DNA from: Novosphingobium sp. ZN18A2
GTDB taxonomy: Bacteria > Pseudomonadota > Alphaproteobacteria > Sphingomonadales > Sphingomonadaceae
Direction: 5' to 3'
NCBI RefSeq assembly: GCF_036784765.1
Contig: NZ_CP136651.1
Coordinates: 2,790,001 to 2,854,000, forward strand
DNA: 64,000 nt
How positions within the stretch are numbered: the first letter of the stretch is position 1; every line of letters starts with the position of its first letter. The notes under the pieces were generated by a model, which searched no databases, was not told the origin of the DNA, and saw only the letters and a list, made by a program, of their open reading frames with translations. Position numbers and translations under genes: made by a program. This document shows, piece after piece, positions 8,031-17,036 of the stretch.

Positions 8031-9413
8031 ATGGACCTGATCGAGGATATTCGCGCCATCGTTGGCGACAACGGCCTGCTTGCCGGCGATGAAGCCGCGG
8101 CACGTCCGGCGGACTGGCTGGGGCAGGCGAAATGCGGGGCGAAAGCCGTGGTGCGCCCGCGTTCGACCGACGAGCTTTCGCGCGTCATGAAACTATGCCA
8201 CGCCGCGCGCCAGCCAGTCGTCGCGGCAGGCGGGCTTACCGGGCTGGTCCATGGGGCAGACGCGCGCGCCGACCAGATCCAGATCTCGTTCGACCGGATG
8301 CGCGCCATCGGCGAGATCGATTCCGTGGGGCGCACGATGGTGGTCGAGGCCGGCGTGCCCTTGCAGGCCGTGCATGAAGCCGCCGCCGCGCACGGGCTGA
8401 TGTATGGCGTGGACCTTGGCGCGCGCGGATCGTGCACGATCGGCGGCAACATCTCCACCAACGCGGGTGGCAACACCGTGATCCGGTACGGCATGACGCG
8501 CGAGAACGTGCTGGGGCTTGAGGTCGTACTGGCAGACGGCACGGTGCTGTCATCGATGAACACGCTGCTCAAGAACAACGCCGCCTATGACCTGAAACAC
8601 CTGTTCATCGGCAGCGAAGGGACGCTGGGGCTGGTCACCCGCGCGGTGCTGCGCCTTCATCCTGCCCCCGCCAGCGATGCGACGGCGATGCTGGCGGTCG
8701 ACGGGTTCGACAATATCAAGGCGCTGTTCGCCCATGTCGGAAAGCGGCTGGGCGGGCAGCTTTCGTCATTCGAGGTGATGTGGCGCGAACACTATGACCT
8801 GATCGCCATCGAAAGCGGCCGGCACAAGGCGCCCCTGACCGCCGGTCATGATTTCTATGTGATCGTGGAAGGCACCGGCACCGATGCGGGGCGCGACGAG
8901 GCCTTGTTCGCCGAGGTGATGGGCGAAGTGCTGGAACAGGGGATTGCGGCGGATGCGGTGCTGGCGTCGTCTAAAGCGCAGCGCAGCGCGATCTGGGGCA
9001 TCCGCGAGGATGTTGAGGGCCTGTTCAGCGCGCTCTATCCCAGTGCGACGTTCGACGTCAGCCTGCCGATCGAGGCGATGCACGATTACGTCAAAACCCT
9101 GAAAGCGGCGTTCGCGCGGGAATGGAAGAACGAAGGCCGGATGGTGGTGTTCGGCCACCTTGGCGACAGCAACCTGCACGTGCTGCTGGCACCGCGTCCG
9201 TGGAGCGAGGAGGCGCGCCACCGCGCCGAGGAACTCGTCTACCGCCCGCTGCAACCGCTACATGGATCGATCAGCGCCGAACACGGCATCGGGCTGGAAA
9301 AACGCGACTGGTTGCCCCTGTCGCGCACGGCAGAGGAAATCGCGCTGATGCGCACCGTGAAGCACGCGCTAGACCCGCTGGGCCTGCTCAATCCCGGCAA
9401 GGTTCTGGCATGA
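8031..9413 (+). CDS. FAD-binding 2-hydroxyacid dehydrogenase (GlcD/DLD family)
   Basis: 460-aa flavoprotein. Residues 35-215 form the PCMH-type FAD domain, with GGNISTNAGGNTVIRYGMTRENVLGLEVVLADG. The C-terminal cap contains VFGHLGDSNLHVLL and EHGIGLEKRDWLPL, whose histidines belong to the metal and substrate site of D-2-hydroxyglutarate and D-lactate dehydrogenases. It probably oxidises a D-2-hydroxyacid and passes electrons to a quinone or to electron-transfer flavoprotein. GGAGAGAGGGGAC upstream gives a strong ribosome site. Exact substrate unresolved. Confidence 0.88.
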   Translation: MDLIEDIRAIVGDNGLLAGDEAAARPADWLGQAKCGAKAVVRPRSTDELSRVMKLCHAARQPVVAAGGLTGLVHGADARADQIQISFDRMRAIGEIDSVGRTMVVEAGVPLQAVHEAAAAHGLMYGVDLGARGSCTIGGNISTNAGGNTVIRYGMTRENVLGLEVVLADGTVLSSMNTLLKNNAAYDLKHLFIGSEGTLGLVTRAVLRLHPAPASDATAMLAVDGFDNIKALFAHVGKRLGGQLSSFEVMWREHYDLIAIESGRHKAPLTAGHDFYVIVEGTGTDAGRDEALFAEVMGEVLEQGIAADAVLASSKAQRSAIWGIREDVEGLFSALYPSATFDVSLPIEAMHDYVKTLKAAFAREWKNEGRMVVFGHLGDSNLHVLLAPRPWSEEARHRAEELVYRPLQPLHGSISAEHGIGLEKRDWLPLSRTAEEIALMRTVKHALDPLGLLNPGKVLA

Positions 9414-9513
9414 CCCGCAAGCCGGAATCCGTGCCAATCGGCGCGCCGTATCCGGGTATCTCCGCCGCACGATAAAACGGCATGGCGGTGCATCACGAAT
9501 ATTCGGTCCAGTG

Positions 9514-9528
9514 CTGCCAAATCGGCAG
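9514..9528 (+). terminator. Possible weak terminator hairpin after the FAD dehydrogenase gene
   Basis: CTGCC-AAATC-GGCAG forms a 5-bp stem followed by TATTT. The stem is short, so termination is only a suggestion. The surrounding gap 9414-9641 shows no gene. Confidence 0.35.
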
Positions 9529-9641
9529 TATTTCCCGCTACCCGCTTCAAATAATTGGCTATCGTGCGCTGCGGGGACTTTTGGCCCGGCCTTTTGAATG
9601 TATAGTATTCGCCGGGACGGTTACGCCAGGGAGGCGTGGAT

Positions 9642-11153
9642 TTGAGGGATCGCTGCAACGTCGCGACGCGCTGCGCAATGGGTTTGGCCGCCCGGCCGAT
9701 ACCAGCGTTGGCAGCCCTGGCGCTTGCCGGATGCGCCGCAAACCTGACTGCTCCCGCGCCGCCGATGGACGTTCCCGCGACGTGGTCGGAAGGCAGCGCC
9801 GCCGATGCAACGCAATCTGCGGCCAACGCAGGCGACGCGGCGAAAGCGGACATTTCGCAATACTGGAAGATGCTGGGCGATCCGGTGCTCGCCTCGCTGG
9901 TGGACGAGGCGATCGCCAACAACCTCGACATTGCGCAGGCCGCCGCGCGGCTTGACCAGGCGCGCGCCACGCTTTCCGGTGCAAGGGCCAGTTACCTGCC
10001 GCAGATCAGCGCCAATGGCGGCGCCAGCAAGGACGTGGGCGATTTCGCGGCGAAAAGCGTACAATACTCGCTTGGCGCGAACGCCAGCTGGGAGGTTGAT
10101 CTTTCGGGTCGCATCGGCGGCAACGTGAAGGCCGCGCGCGCGGACCTTGCCGCCGCCGGATATTCGCTCGCCGATGTCCAGCGCCTTGTCGTCGGGCAAG
10201 TGGCGCTGAACGTGATTTCCGCCCGTGCGACCGCCGCGCAACTGGCCATTGCACGCAACACGCTTTCCAACGACGAGGCGAACCTCCAGATCGCGAAATG
10301 GCGCAACGAAGCGGGCCTTGTCTCCAGCCTGGACGTGGAACAGGCGCGCAGTCGCCGGGCGCAAAGCGCGGCGGCGATCCCCGCGCTCGAGTCCAGCCTC
10401 GCCGCCACAGCCAATGCCATCTCTACCTTGATCGGAGAGCCGCCGGGGCGCGTGCTGTCGCTTATGCAGGACGGGCCGGCAACGGTGCCCGTTCCCGCCG
10501 CGATCGGCGACTATGCGGCGCCGGCCGACGTGCTTCGCCGCCGGCCCGACGTTCGCGGCGCGGAAGCGACCCTGATTGCGCAGAGCGCGCGGGTCGGCGT
10601 CGCGAAGGCGCAGCTTTTGCCGCTTTTGCAGCTTTCCGGGCAGGTTACGACCGGTGCCACCACCATCGGCAACCTGTTCGACGTGATAACCGGCGGCCTG
10701 TTCGCCACGATTTCGCAACTGGTGTTCGACGGCGGAAAGGCGCGCGCACAGGTCCGCGGGGCCGAGGCATCGGCGCGCGGCGCGCTGGCCGCCTGGCACC
10801 AGTCCATCCTGACCGCGCTGTCGGACGTGGAGACGGCGGCAACCGCGCTGCGCACATCGCGCACGCGGGTTGCGGCCAATGAAGAGGCGCTGGACGCCGC
10901 GAACAATGCCGCCATCCTCGCGCGCAGCCAGTACCGCGCCGGGCTGACGGACTTTACCGCGCTTCTGACCGCCGAAACCACGCTGCTTTCGGCTCGCAAC
11001 GCGCTTGTCCAGGCCAGGGCCGGACGGGCCAGCGCATTCGTCCAACTGACCCAGGCGCTGGGCGGCGGATGGTCGACCAGCCAGTATCCCCTGCCCGATG
11101 GTGCCTATGCCCCGGCCCCGACGGCCCCGGCCAACAACAGGACTCCGCGATGA
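9642..11153 (+). CDS. Outer-membrane factor of a tripartite efflux system (NodT/TolC-like lipoprotein)
   Basis: About 503 aa, with a lipoprotein signal ending LAALALAGC, then two repeated outer-membrane-efflux domains rich in long Ala/Gln helices (for example LDQARATLSGARASYLPQISANGG). It forms the outer-membrane exit duct. I prefer a TTG start at 9642, since GGAGG (9630-9634) is then 7 nt away; the GTG at 9636 is too close. It overlaps the adaptor gene by ATGA and heads a four-gene export operon. Confidence 0.9.
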   Translation: MRDRCNVATRCAMGLAARPIPALAALALAGCAANLTAPAPPMDVPATWSEGSAADATQSAANAGDAAKADISQYWKMLGDPVLASLVDEAIANNLDIAQAAARLDQARATLSGARASYLPQISANGGASKDVGDFAAKSVQYSLGANASWEVDLSGRIGGNVKAARADLAAAGYSLADVQRLVVGQVALNVISARATAAQLAIARNTLSNDEANLQIAKWRNEAGLVSSLDVEQARSRRAQSAAAIPALESSLAATANAISTLIGEPPGRVLSLMQDGPATVPVPAAIGDYAAPADVLRRRPDVRGAEATLIAQSARVGVAKAQLLPLLQLSGQVTTGATTIGNLFDVITGGLFATISQLVFDGGKARAQVRGAEASARGALAAWHQSILTALSDVETAATALRTSRTRVAANEEALDAANNAAILARSQYRAGLTDFTALLTAETTLLSARNALVQARAGRASAFVQLTQALGGGWSTSQYPLPDGAYAPAPTAPANNRTPR

Positions 11154-12481
11154 GCGAAACCGATCCCGGGATGAACGGCGATGCCGAACTTGCCGAATTC
11201 CTTGGCGAAAAGCCCCGCCCGCGCTGGCGCCGCTGGCTGAAGTGGGGTCTTGTCGCGCTGGCCGTATTGCTGGTGGTATTGCTGGTTTCTCGCTGCGCGC
11301 GCGGGGACAACGGGCCAAATTATATCTCCGAGCCGGTAAAGCGCGGAGCGCTGAACCTGACGGTAACCGCCACCGGCAACATCCGCCCGACCAACATTGT
11401 CGAGGTCGGCTCTGAAATTTCGGGCAAGATCGACAAGATCTTTGTGGACGTGAACGATCGGGTCAGCGCCGGGCAGGTCGTGGCGATCATCAATACCGAC
11501 GTGATCGACGACCAGATTCGCCAGGCCAACGCCAACCTTGCCGCCGCGCGCGCGTCCGTCGTGCAGTCGCAGGCCACGCTGGACGTGGACAAGGCGCAGC
11601 TTGCCCGCCTGCAAAGCGTGGCAAAGGCATCGGGCGGCAAGGTTCCGTCGAAAACCGAAATGCAGGCGGCCGAGGGCGCGGTAGCGCGCGACAAGGCTGC
11701 TGTCGCATCGGCGAAGGCCAATGTCATTGCCGTGTCGGCCACGCTTTCCACCGCGCAGACGCAGCGATCGCGCGCGGTGATCCGCTCCCCCATCTCGGGT
11801 GTGGTGCTGGCACGCCAGGTCGAACCCGGGCAAACCGTAGCGGCATCGTTCAATACCCCCACGCTGTTCCTGATCGCGCAGGATCTTTCGGCGATGCAAT
11901 TACGCGTTTCGATCGACGAAGCGGACATCGGCCAGGTCCATGCCGGCCAGAAGGCGACCTTCACAGTGGATGCCTATCCCGGCCGCAAGTTCGACGCGAC
12001 CGTGGACAGGGTCGACCTCGCCTCCACCAACACCGCCGCGACGACAAGCAGTTCGGCGAGCGCGTCCTCGTCGTCCGCCAGCACGAGTTCGGTCGTTGAA
12101 TACGAAGCGCGGCTGACGGTGCCCAACCCTGACGGTGCATTGCGCCCGGGGATGACCGCAACCGCCACGATCGCGACGGCCAATACCGGCGAACAGATGC
12201 TCGTCCCCAACGGCGCGCTGCGCTTCAAGCCCGAAGATGCCGGCAAGAAGGCCGATGAAGGCGGCGTCCTCAATCCGCAGATCGGCCTGAAGAAGGACGG
12301 CCAGAAAGCCACCATCGGCGCCGGCAGCACGCAACAGGTCTATGTTCTGGAAGCCGGTAACAAGCTGAAGGCGGTGAACGTGGTTACGGGCGAGAGCGAC
12401 GGACGGCTTACCGTCGTAAAGTCGAAAGACCTGAAACCGGGCATGAAGGTCGTTTCGGGCATCAAGGCCACCGCCGGGTGA
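11150..12481 (+). CDS. Periplasmic adaptor subunit (MacA/RND-type membrane fusion protein)
   Basis: 443 aa. A single N-terminal membrane anchor (WGLVALAVLLVVLLVSRC, about residues 27-45) is followed by the biotinyl-lipoyl half motif (SEISGKIDKIFVDVNDRVSAGQVVA), an alpha-hairpin, the second half motif (AVIRSPISGVVLARQVEPGQTV) and a beta-barrel. It bridges the inner-membrane MacB-like transporter and the outer-membrane factor. A Ser/Thr/Ala-rich insert of about 20 residues near 290-310 interrupts the beta-barrel region. The start is fixed by the ATGA overlap with the upstream gene, and the end overlaps the ATPase gene. Confidence 0.9.
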   Translation: MSETDPGMNGDAELAEFLGEKPRPRWRRWLKWGLVALAVLLVVLLVSRCARGDNGPNYISEPVKRGALNLTVTATGNIRPTNIVEVGSEISGKIDKIFVDVNDRVSAGQVVAIINTDVIDDQIRQANANLAAARASVVQSQATLDVDKAQLARLQSVAKASGGKVPSKTEMQAAEGAVARDKAAVASAKANVIAVSATLSTAQTQRSRAVIRSPISGVVLARQVEPGQTVAASFNTPTLFLIAQDLSAMQLRVSIDEADIGQVHAGQKATFTVDAYPGRKFDATVDRVDLASTNTAATTSSSASASSSSASTSSVVEYEARLTVPNPDGALRPGMTATATIATANTGEQMLVPNGALRFKPEDAGKKADEGGVLNPQIGLKKDGQKATIGAGSTQQVYVLEAGNKLKAVNVVTGESDGRLTVVKSKDLKPGMKVVSGIKATAG

Positions 12482-13191
12482 GCGAAGCGGGCGCATCCGG
12501 GCCGCCGCTGATCGAACTGCGCGGCATCACCAAGGTGTTCGGCTCGGGCGAAGCCGCTTTCCAGGCGCTGCGCGGCGTGGACATGACGGTTGAGCGCGGC
12601 GATTTCGTTGCCGTGATGGGGCCGTCGGGTTCGGGCAAGTCGACGACGATGAACATCCTGGGCTGCCTGGATACGCCCACGTCGGGCACGTTCCGCTTTC
12701 ACGGCATCGAAGTGCAGTCGCTCAACCGCGACCAGCGATCCCTGTTGCGGCGGCGCTATCTCGGCTTCGTGTTCCAGGGGTTCAACCTGCTTGCCCGCAC
12801 CAGCGCGCTGGAAAACGTGGAACTGCCCCTGCTCTATCGCGGCGAGAAAAAGGCCGTGCGCCGGGCCGCCGCGCTCAAGGCGCTGAACCACGTGGGACTT
12901 GTGCCCTGGGCCGACCATACCCCGGCAGAGCTTTCGGGCGGCCAGCAGCAGCGCGTCGCCATCGCCCGCGCGCTGGTGACCGAGCCGGATGTGCTTCTGG
13001 CGGACGAGCCGACCGGGAACCTGGATACCGAACGCTCGATAGAGATCATGGAACTGCTGCGCGACCTGAACCAAAGCGGCATTACCATCCTGATGGTCAC
13101 GCACGAGGCCGAAATGGCCGCTTTCGCGCGCACGATCGTCCATTTCCGCGATGGCGTGGTGGAATCCGTGGAACAGGGAGGGACGGCCTGA
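12478..13191 (+). CDS. ABC transporter ATP-binding protein (MacB/LolD-type)
   Basis: 237 aa with a GTG start overlapping the adaptor stop (GTGA). It has Walker A GPSGSGKST, Q-loop region LGFVFQGFNLL, signature LSGGQQQR and Walker B VLLADEPTGNLD. In this system the nucleotide-binding and permease parts, fused in E. coli MacB, are separate genes. It energises mechanotransmission rather than classic import. It overlaps the permease gene by one base. Confidence 0.93.
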   Translation: MSEAGASGPPLIELRGITKVFGSGEAAFQALRGVDMTVERGDFVAVMGPSGSGKSTTMNILGCLDTPTSGTFRFHGIEVQSLNRDQRSLLRRRYLGFVFQGFNLLARTSALENVELPLLYRGEKKAVRRAAALKALNHVGLVPWADHTPAELSGGQQQRVAIARALVTEPDVLLADEPTGNLDTERSIEIMELLRDLNQSGITILMVTHEAEMAAFARTIVHFRDGVVESVEQGGTA

Positions 13192-14405
13192 TGTCGGGGA
13201 TGATGGGGGCAACCCTGCTGCTTTCGATGCGCCAGATCCGCCGCCATATCCTGCGCTCGTTCCTCACGACGCTGGGCATCGTCATCGGAGTCGCAGCGGT
13301 GATAACCATGGTCACGCTGGGCAACGGCGTGACGGCTTCTGTCCGCAACCAGATTTCCTCGCTCGGGTCGAACGTGCTGATCGTGATCCCGTCGCGCGGG
13401 CAACGGATGATGTCAGCGCCCAAGGCTTTCAAGCAGGCCGATGTAACCGCGGTGGGCGAACAGATCGCCGGTGTGCTTTACGTGGCCGGAACCGTCACGA
13501 AATCGGCAAATGCCTTTCACAACGGACAGGCGTGGCAAACCACGGTGCGCGGCGCGAACATGGATTTCCTGCACGCCCAGTCGATAGAAGTGGAAAGCGG
13601 ACGCGGATTCACGGCGGCCGAGGAAAGCGCGGGCAAGGACGTGTGCATCATCGGTTCGAAGGTCCGTTCGGAGATCTTCGTTCCCGGCACCGACCCAATG
13701 GGCGAATCGATGCGGCTGGACGACGTTTCCTGCACGGTGATCGGCGTGCTGAAAGAACGCGGGGCAAGCGGGCCGAACGGGCAGGACGAAGACAATATCG
13801 TGGTCATGCCGCTCAAGACCGTGCAGCGGCGGTTCACCGGCAACAACGACCTTCAGTATTTCGTGGTGAAGTATTCGCCCGATTATTCGTCCGCCACGAT
13901 CCGGAACGCGCTGGAAGAACTGATGCGCGAAAGGCGGCAGATCCAGCCGGGTGAGGATGTCGATTTCAACATCATCGATACGGCGCAGGTGAACCAGGCC
14001 GTTTCCGCCGCGACCGGCGCGCTTACCGCGATGGTTGCCGCGATCGCCGCCATCAGCCTGATCGTGGGCGGTATCGGGATCATGAACATCATGCTGGTTT
14101 CGGTAACGGAGCGCACGCGCGAGATCGGCATACGCCTCGCCATCGGCGCGCTAGCCCGCGAGGTACGCCTGCAATTCCTTACCGAAGCCGTGGTGCTGTG
14201 CTGCTTTGGCGGCCTTGTGGGAATCGCGCTGGCATTCGGGCTGTCACTGGGTCTTTCCAAGCTGGTCGACGTGCCCTTCGTGTTCGACCCGGTGATCAAC
14301 GTGTTCAGCTTCGTCTTTTCGGCGCTGATGGGGATCGCCTTCGGGTATTACCCGGCGCGCCGCGCATCGCGGCTGGACCCGATAGAGGCGCTGCGCCACG
14401 AATAG
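13191..14405 (+). CDS. ABC transporter permease (MacB-type)
   Basis: 404 aa. TM1 lies near residues 20-45 (ILRSFLTTLGIVIGVAAVI), a periplasmic domain of about 220 residues follows, then three C-terminal TM helices with the FtsX/MacB motif ERTREIGIRLAIGA and the cytoplasmic YYPARRASRLDPIEALRHE tail. With its three upstream partners it forms a complete tripartite pump for an antibiotic, peptide or siderophore-like substrate that the sequence does not reveal. Confidence 0.92.
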   Translation: MSGMMGATLLLSMRQIRRHILRSFLTTLGIVIGVAAVITMVTLGNGVTASVRNQISSLGSNVLIVIPSRGQRMMSAPKAFKQADVTAVGEQIAGVLYVAGTVTKSANAFHNGQAWQTTVRGANMDFLHAQSIEVESGRGFTAAEESAGKDVCIIGSKVRSEIFVPGTDPMGESMRLDDVSCTVIGVLKERGASGPNGQDEDNIVVMPLKTVQRRFTGNNDLQYFVVKYSPDYSSATIRNALEELMRERRQIQPGEDVDFNIIDTAQVNQAVSAATGALTAMVAAIAAISLIVGGIGIMNIMLVSVTERTREIGIRLAIGALAREVRLQFLTEAVVLCCFGGLVGIALAFGLSLGLSKLVDVPFVFDPVINVFSFVFSALMGIAFGYYPARRASRLDPIEALRHE

Positions 14406-14471
14406 GGAGCGCGCTACTCCATCGCGGCTTGAAGCTGAAACGGAAGCGAAGCTGTAGCTGCTTGTTTTCAT

Positions 14472-14516
14472 GCATTTTCGAACCGAAAGACCGGCATCCA
14501 CTTTTTCTGAAAATGC
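14472..14516. terminator. GCATTTTC/GAAAATGC inverted repeat, possible bidirectional terminator
   Basis: Arms GCATTTTC (14472-14479) and GAAAATGC (14509-14516) flank CGAACCGAAAGACCGG and a T-rich stretch. Elements of this form are common between genes in alphaproteobacteria. It lies between the convergent permease gene and tetR. Confidence 0.5.
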
Positions 14517-14517
14517 T

Positions 14518-15156
14518 TTATTCGGCCATAAGGATTGCCGCCAGCGCGCGGGCGATCCGGTCAAGCGTACGATCGCTTTTCCACATCGGGTGGTCGCGCG
14601 TGGTATCGGCCAGTTCGCGTTCGCGGCCCGAAATGATGCCTGCCATCGCCGCGCCCATGAACACAAGGCGCTGGTTCACCTGCCGGGCGGGAACATCGGC
14701 GAGCAGGCGCCGCACATGGTCCTGGCAACGCAGGTAACCCGAATTCCATTTACCCTCGAGCGCGTCCATGAAAAGCGCGTGGTTGGTCAGTTCCACCATG
14801 ACCACGAACCGGTTGTAACACGCGCTCCACGGCGGATTTTCCGGGACGAGCGACGAGCGCACCAGCACATCCGTGACATCCAGGACCGAAGCCGGGCCGC
14901 CCCGCGCTTCAAGCCTGTCCAGCATCCGGTTGCGCAAGTCATCGATCAGGCGCGCGCCATGAACCACGATTGCGCGCACCAACGCTTCCTTCGACCCGAA
15001 GTGATAGCCCACCGCCGCGTGGTTCTTCTGTCCCGCGGCCTCCGCGATCTGGCGCACCGTCACCCCGTCCACCCCGCGTTCGGCAAACAGCGTAAGCGCC
15101 ACCGCCTTCAGGCGTTCGGAGGCATCGGGCAGTGTATCGGACACGGTTGGCTGCAT
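14518..15156 (-). CDS. TetR/AcrR-family regulator
   Basis: 212 aa. The N-terminal DNA-binding domain (residues about 14-60) reads ERLKAVALTLFAERGVDGVTVRQIAEAAG, then NHAAVGYHFGSKEALVRAI, the classical TetR helix-turn-helix ending. The ligand-binding C-terminal half is unassigned. I start at 15156 (MQPTVSDT). An earlier ATG at 15204 would place the start codon inside a perfect palindrome (15196-15213) that looks like the operator. Divergent from the acyl-CoA cluster, it probably represses that cluster and itself. Confidence 0.86.
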   Translation of the reverse strand: MQPTVSDTLPDASERLKAVALTLFAERGVDGVTVRQIAEAAGQKNHAAVGYHFGSKEALVRAIVVHGARLIDDLRNRMLDRLEARGGPASVLDVTDVLVRSSLVPENPPWSACYNRFVVMVELTNHALFMDALEGKWNSGYLRCQDHVRRLLADVPARQVNQRLVFMGAAMAGIISGRERELADTTRDHPMWKSDRTLDRIARALAAILMAE

Positions 15157-15195
15157 CGTGCAAATGATAGCTTGACGGACGCCTACGTCAAACGC

Positions 15196-15213
15196 ATTAT
15201 CCATCTGGATAAT
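15196..15213. promoter_or_regulatory. Palindromic operator between tetR and the acyl-CoA cluster
   Basis: The 18-bp ATTATCCATCTGGATAAT is an inverted repeat with 8-bp arms around a TC centre. It lies 17 bp before the GTG start of the phosphotransferase gene and 39 bp before the tetR start, the expected position for a TetR operator. A second, weaker inverted repeat TTGACG-N8-CGTCAA lies next to it at about 15172-15191. Confidence 0.6.
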
Positions 15214-15230
15214 AAATTGAGAGGATCGGC

Positions 15231-16289
15231 GTGGACGCAGGCGTGGACCTTGCCGCGCTTGCGGCATGGATGGATGGCAAGGGGCTCGGTTCCGGCCAGC
15301 TTTGCGATGTGGAGCGGCTTTCGGGCGGCACCCAGAACATCCTTTTGCGCTTTTCCCGTGCAGGGCGGACTTATGTCCTTCGCCGCCCGCCGCCGCACCT
15401 GCGCGCAAATTCGAACGAGACGATGCGGCGCGAGGCGCGGGTTCTGGCCGCGCTTGCCGGAAGCGCGGTGCCCCACCCCGGCCTGATCGCGGCCTGCCCG
15501 GACGAAAACGTGCTGGGCGCGGCGTTCTATCTGATGGAGCCGGTCGACGGGTTCAACGCGACGCAGGACCTGCCTCCGCTCCACGCGGAAGACCCGGCGA
15601 TCCGGCACCGCATGGGGCTTGCCATGGTCGACGCGATCGCGGCGCTGGGCCGGGTTGATCACGTTGCCGCCGGGCTGGCCGATTTCGGCAAACTGGAAAA
15701 CTGGCTGGGCCGCCAGGTGGGCCGTTGGGCATCGCAGCTTGCCAGCTATGCCGATTTCCCCGGCTGGAGCGGCCCCGAAGCCATTCCGGGCGTGGAACGG
15801 GTCGGCCGCTGGCTTGACGGCAATCGCCCGCAGGATTTCCGGCCGGGCATCATTCACGGCGATTTTCACCTCGCCAACGTGATGTTCCGCCATGACAGCG
15901 GCGAACTGGCCGCGGTGGTCGACTGGGAGCTTTGCACCCTGGGCGATCCGCTGCTCGACCTGGGCTGGCTGATCGCGACATGGCCCGAAGAGGATGCCCC
16001 GCGCGAAACGGACGTCGCGATCCGCCCGTGGGAAGGCTTTGCGACGCCGGCGGAACTTGCCGCGCGATATGGCGAGCAATCGGGGCGCAGCCTTGCCGAT
16101 CTCGACTGGTTCGTGGTGCTGGCCTGCTACAAGCTCGGCATCATCCTTGAAGGATCGCACGCCCGTGCCTGCGCCGGGAAGGCCCCGCGCGAGATCGGTG
16201 ACCGGCTGCACGCCCATACCATCGACCTGTTCGAACGCGCGCTAAGGCGCATCGGCTCACATTCGCAAAAGGAACAATCGCATGATTGA
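15231..16289 (+). CDS. Phosphotransferase family protein (APH fold, LvaA/ACAD10-like)
   Basis: 352 aa with the aminoglycoside-phosphotransferase/choline-kinase fold: N-lobe motif LSGGTQNILLRFSRAGRTYVLRR, catalytic loop HGDFHLANVMF (Brenner motif), and the metal-binding DWELCTLGDPLLDLGW. Relatives that sit beside an acyl-CoA dehydrogenase gene phosphorylate 4-hydroxyacyl-CoAs so that phosphate can be eliminated. That role is inferred here from the neighbours. GTG start with GAGAGG upstream. It overlaps the SDR gene by 8 bp. Confidence 0.87.
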   Translation: MDAGVDLAALAAWMDGKGLGSGQLCDVERLSGGTQNILLRFSRAGRTYVLRRPPPHLRANSNETMRREARVLAALAGSAVPHPGLIAACPDENVLGAAFYLMEPVDGFNATQDLPPLHAEDPAIRHRMGLAMVDAIAALGRVDHVAAGLADFGKLENWLGRQVGRWASQLASYADFPGWSGPEAIPGVERVGRWLDGNRPQDFRPGIIHGDFHLANVMFRHDSGELAAVVDWELCTLGDPLLDLGWLIATWPEEDAPRETDVAIRPWEGFATPAELAARYGEQSGRSLADLDWFVVLACYKLGIILEGSHARACAGKAPREIGDRLHAHTIDLFERALRRIGSHSQKEQSHD

Positions 16290-17022
16290 CGATACCGACT
16301 TCACGGGCAAGCGCGTGCTGGTTGTGGGCGGCTCAAGCGGGATTGGCAACGGCATCGCCCACGGCTTTCGCGAACGGGGTGCCACCGTCCACGTGTGGGG
16401 CACGCGCACCAGCGCCGGTGAATACGACGCGGCGGACGGGTCCGACCTTTCCGAACTTGGCTATACCTGCGTGGATGTAAGCGACGCCGATGCGATTGAA
16501 GCGGCCCCCGCACCCTTTGCCAACGGGCTGGACGTACTTGTGCTCTGCCAGGGCACGGTCGTTTACAAGCGCGGAGAGTTTGAGCGTGCGGGCTGGGACA
16601 AGGTGATGGCGGTCAATCTCGACAGCCTGATGAATTGCGCACGGCGCTTCAAGTCCGCGCTGCTCGAATCGCAAGGCAGCGTGATCGTGGTCAGTTCCAT
16701 TTCGGGGCTGAAGGCCAATATCGGCAACCCCGCCTATGCCGCTTCCAAGGCGGGCGCGATCAGCCTTACCAAGACGCTGGGCCAGGCCTGGGCACCCGAA
16801 GGCATCCGCGTGAACGGTCTCGCGCCCGGCCTTGTCGACACCAAGCTGACCAGGGTCACGACCCGGAATCCCGACAGGATGGCCGCATCGCTGGCCGCCA
16901 TTCCCCAGCGCCGCGCGGGCCTGCCCGCGGATATGGCCGGGGCCGCCATCTTCCTTGCCTCTCCCCTCGCCTCATACGTCACCGGCCACACGCTGGTGGT
17001 CGATGGCGGACTGTCCCTCTGA
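16282..17022 (+). CDS. Short-chain dehydrogenase/reductase
   Basis: 246-aa SDR. The cofactor motif [11 protein letters not shown] is near residue 13; the catalytic Ser is in VVSSISG and YAASK supplies Tyr and Lys. The C-terminal [14 protein letters not shown] is standard for the classical subfamily. In the lva-type pathway this position is filled by a ketoacyl- or hydroxyacyl-CoA oxidoreductase. Overlap with the upstream gene and a 14-bp gap to the next suggest one transcript. Confidence 0.9.
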   Translation: MIDDTDFTGKRVLVVGGSSGIGNGIAHGFRERGATVHVWGTRTSAGEYDAADGSDLSELGYTCVDVSDADAIEAAPAPFANGLDVLVLCQGTVVYKRGEFERAGWDKVMAVNLDSLMNCARRFKSALLESQGSVIVVSSISGLKANIGNPAYAASKAGAISLTKTLGQAWAPEGIRVNGLAPGLVDTKLTRVTTRNPDRMAASLAAIPQRRAGLPADMAGAAIFLASPLASYVTGHTLVVDGGLSL

Positions 17023-17036
17023 AAGGAAACGCAGAC

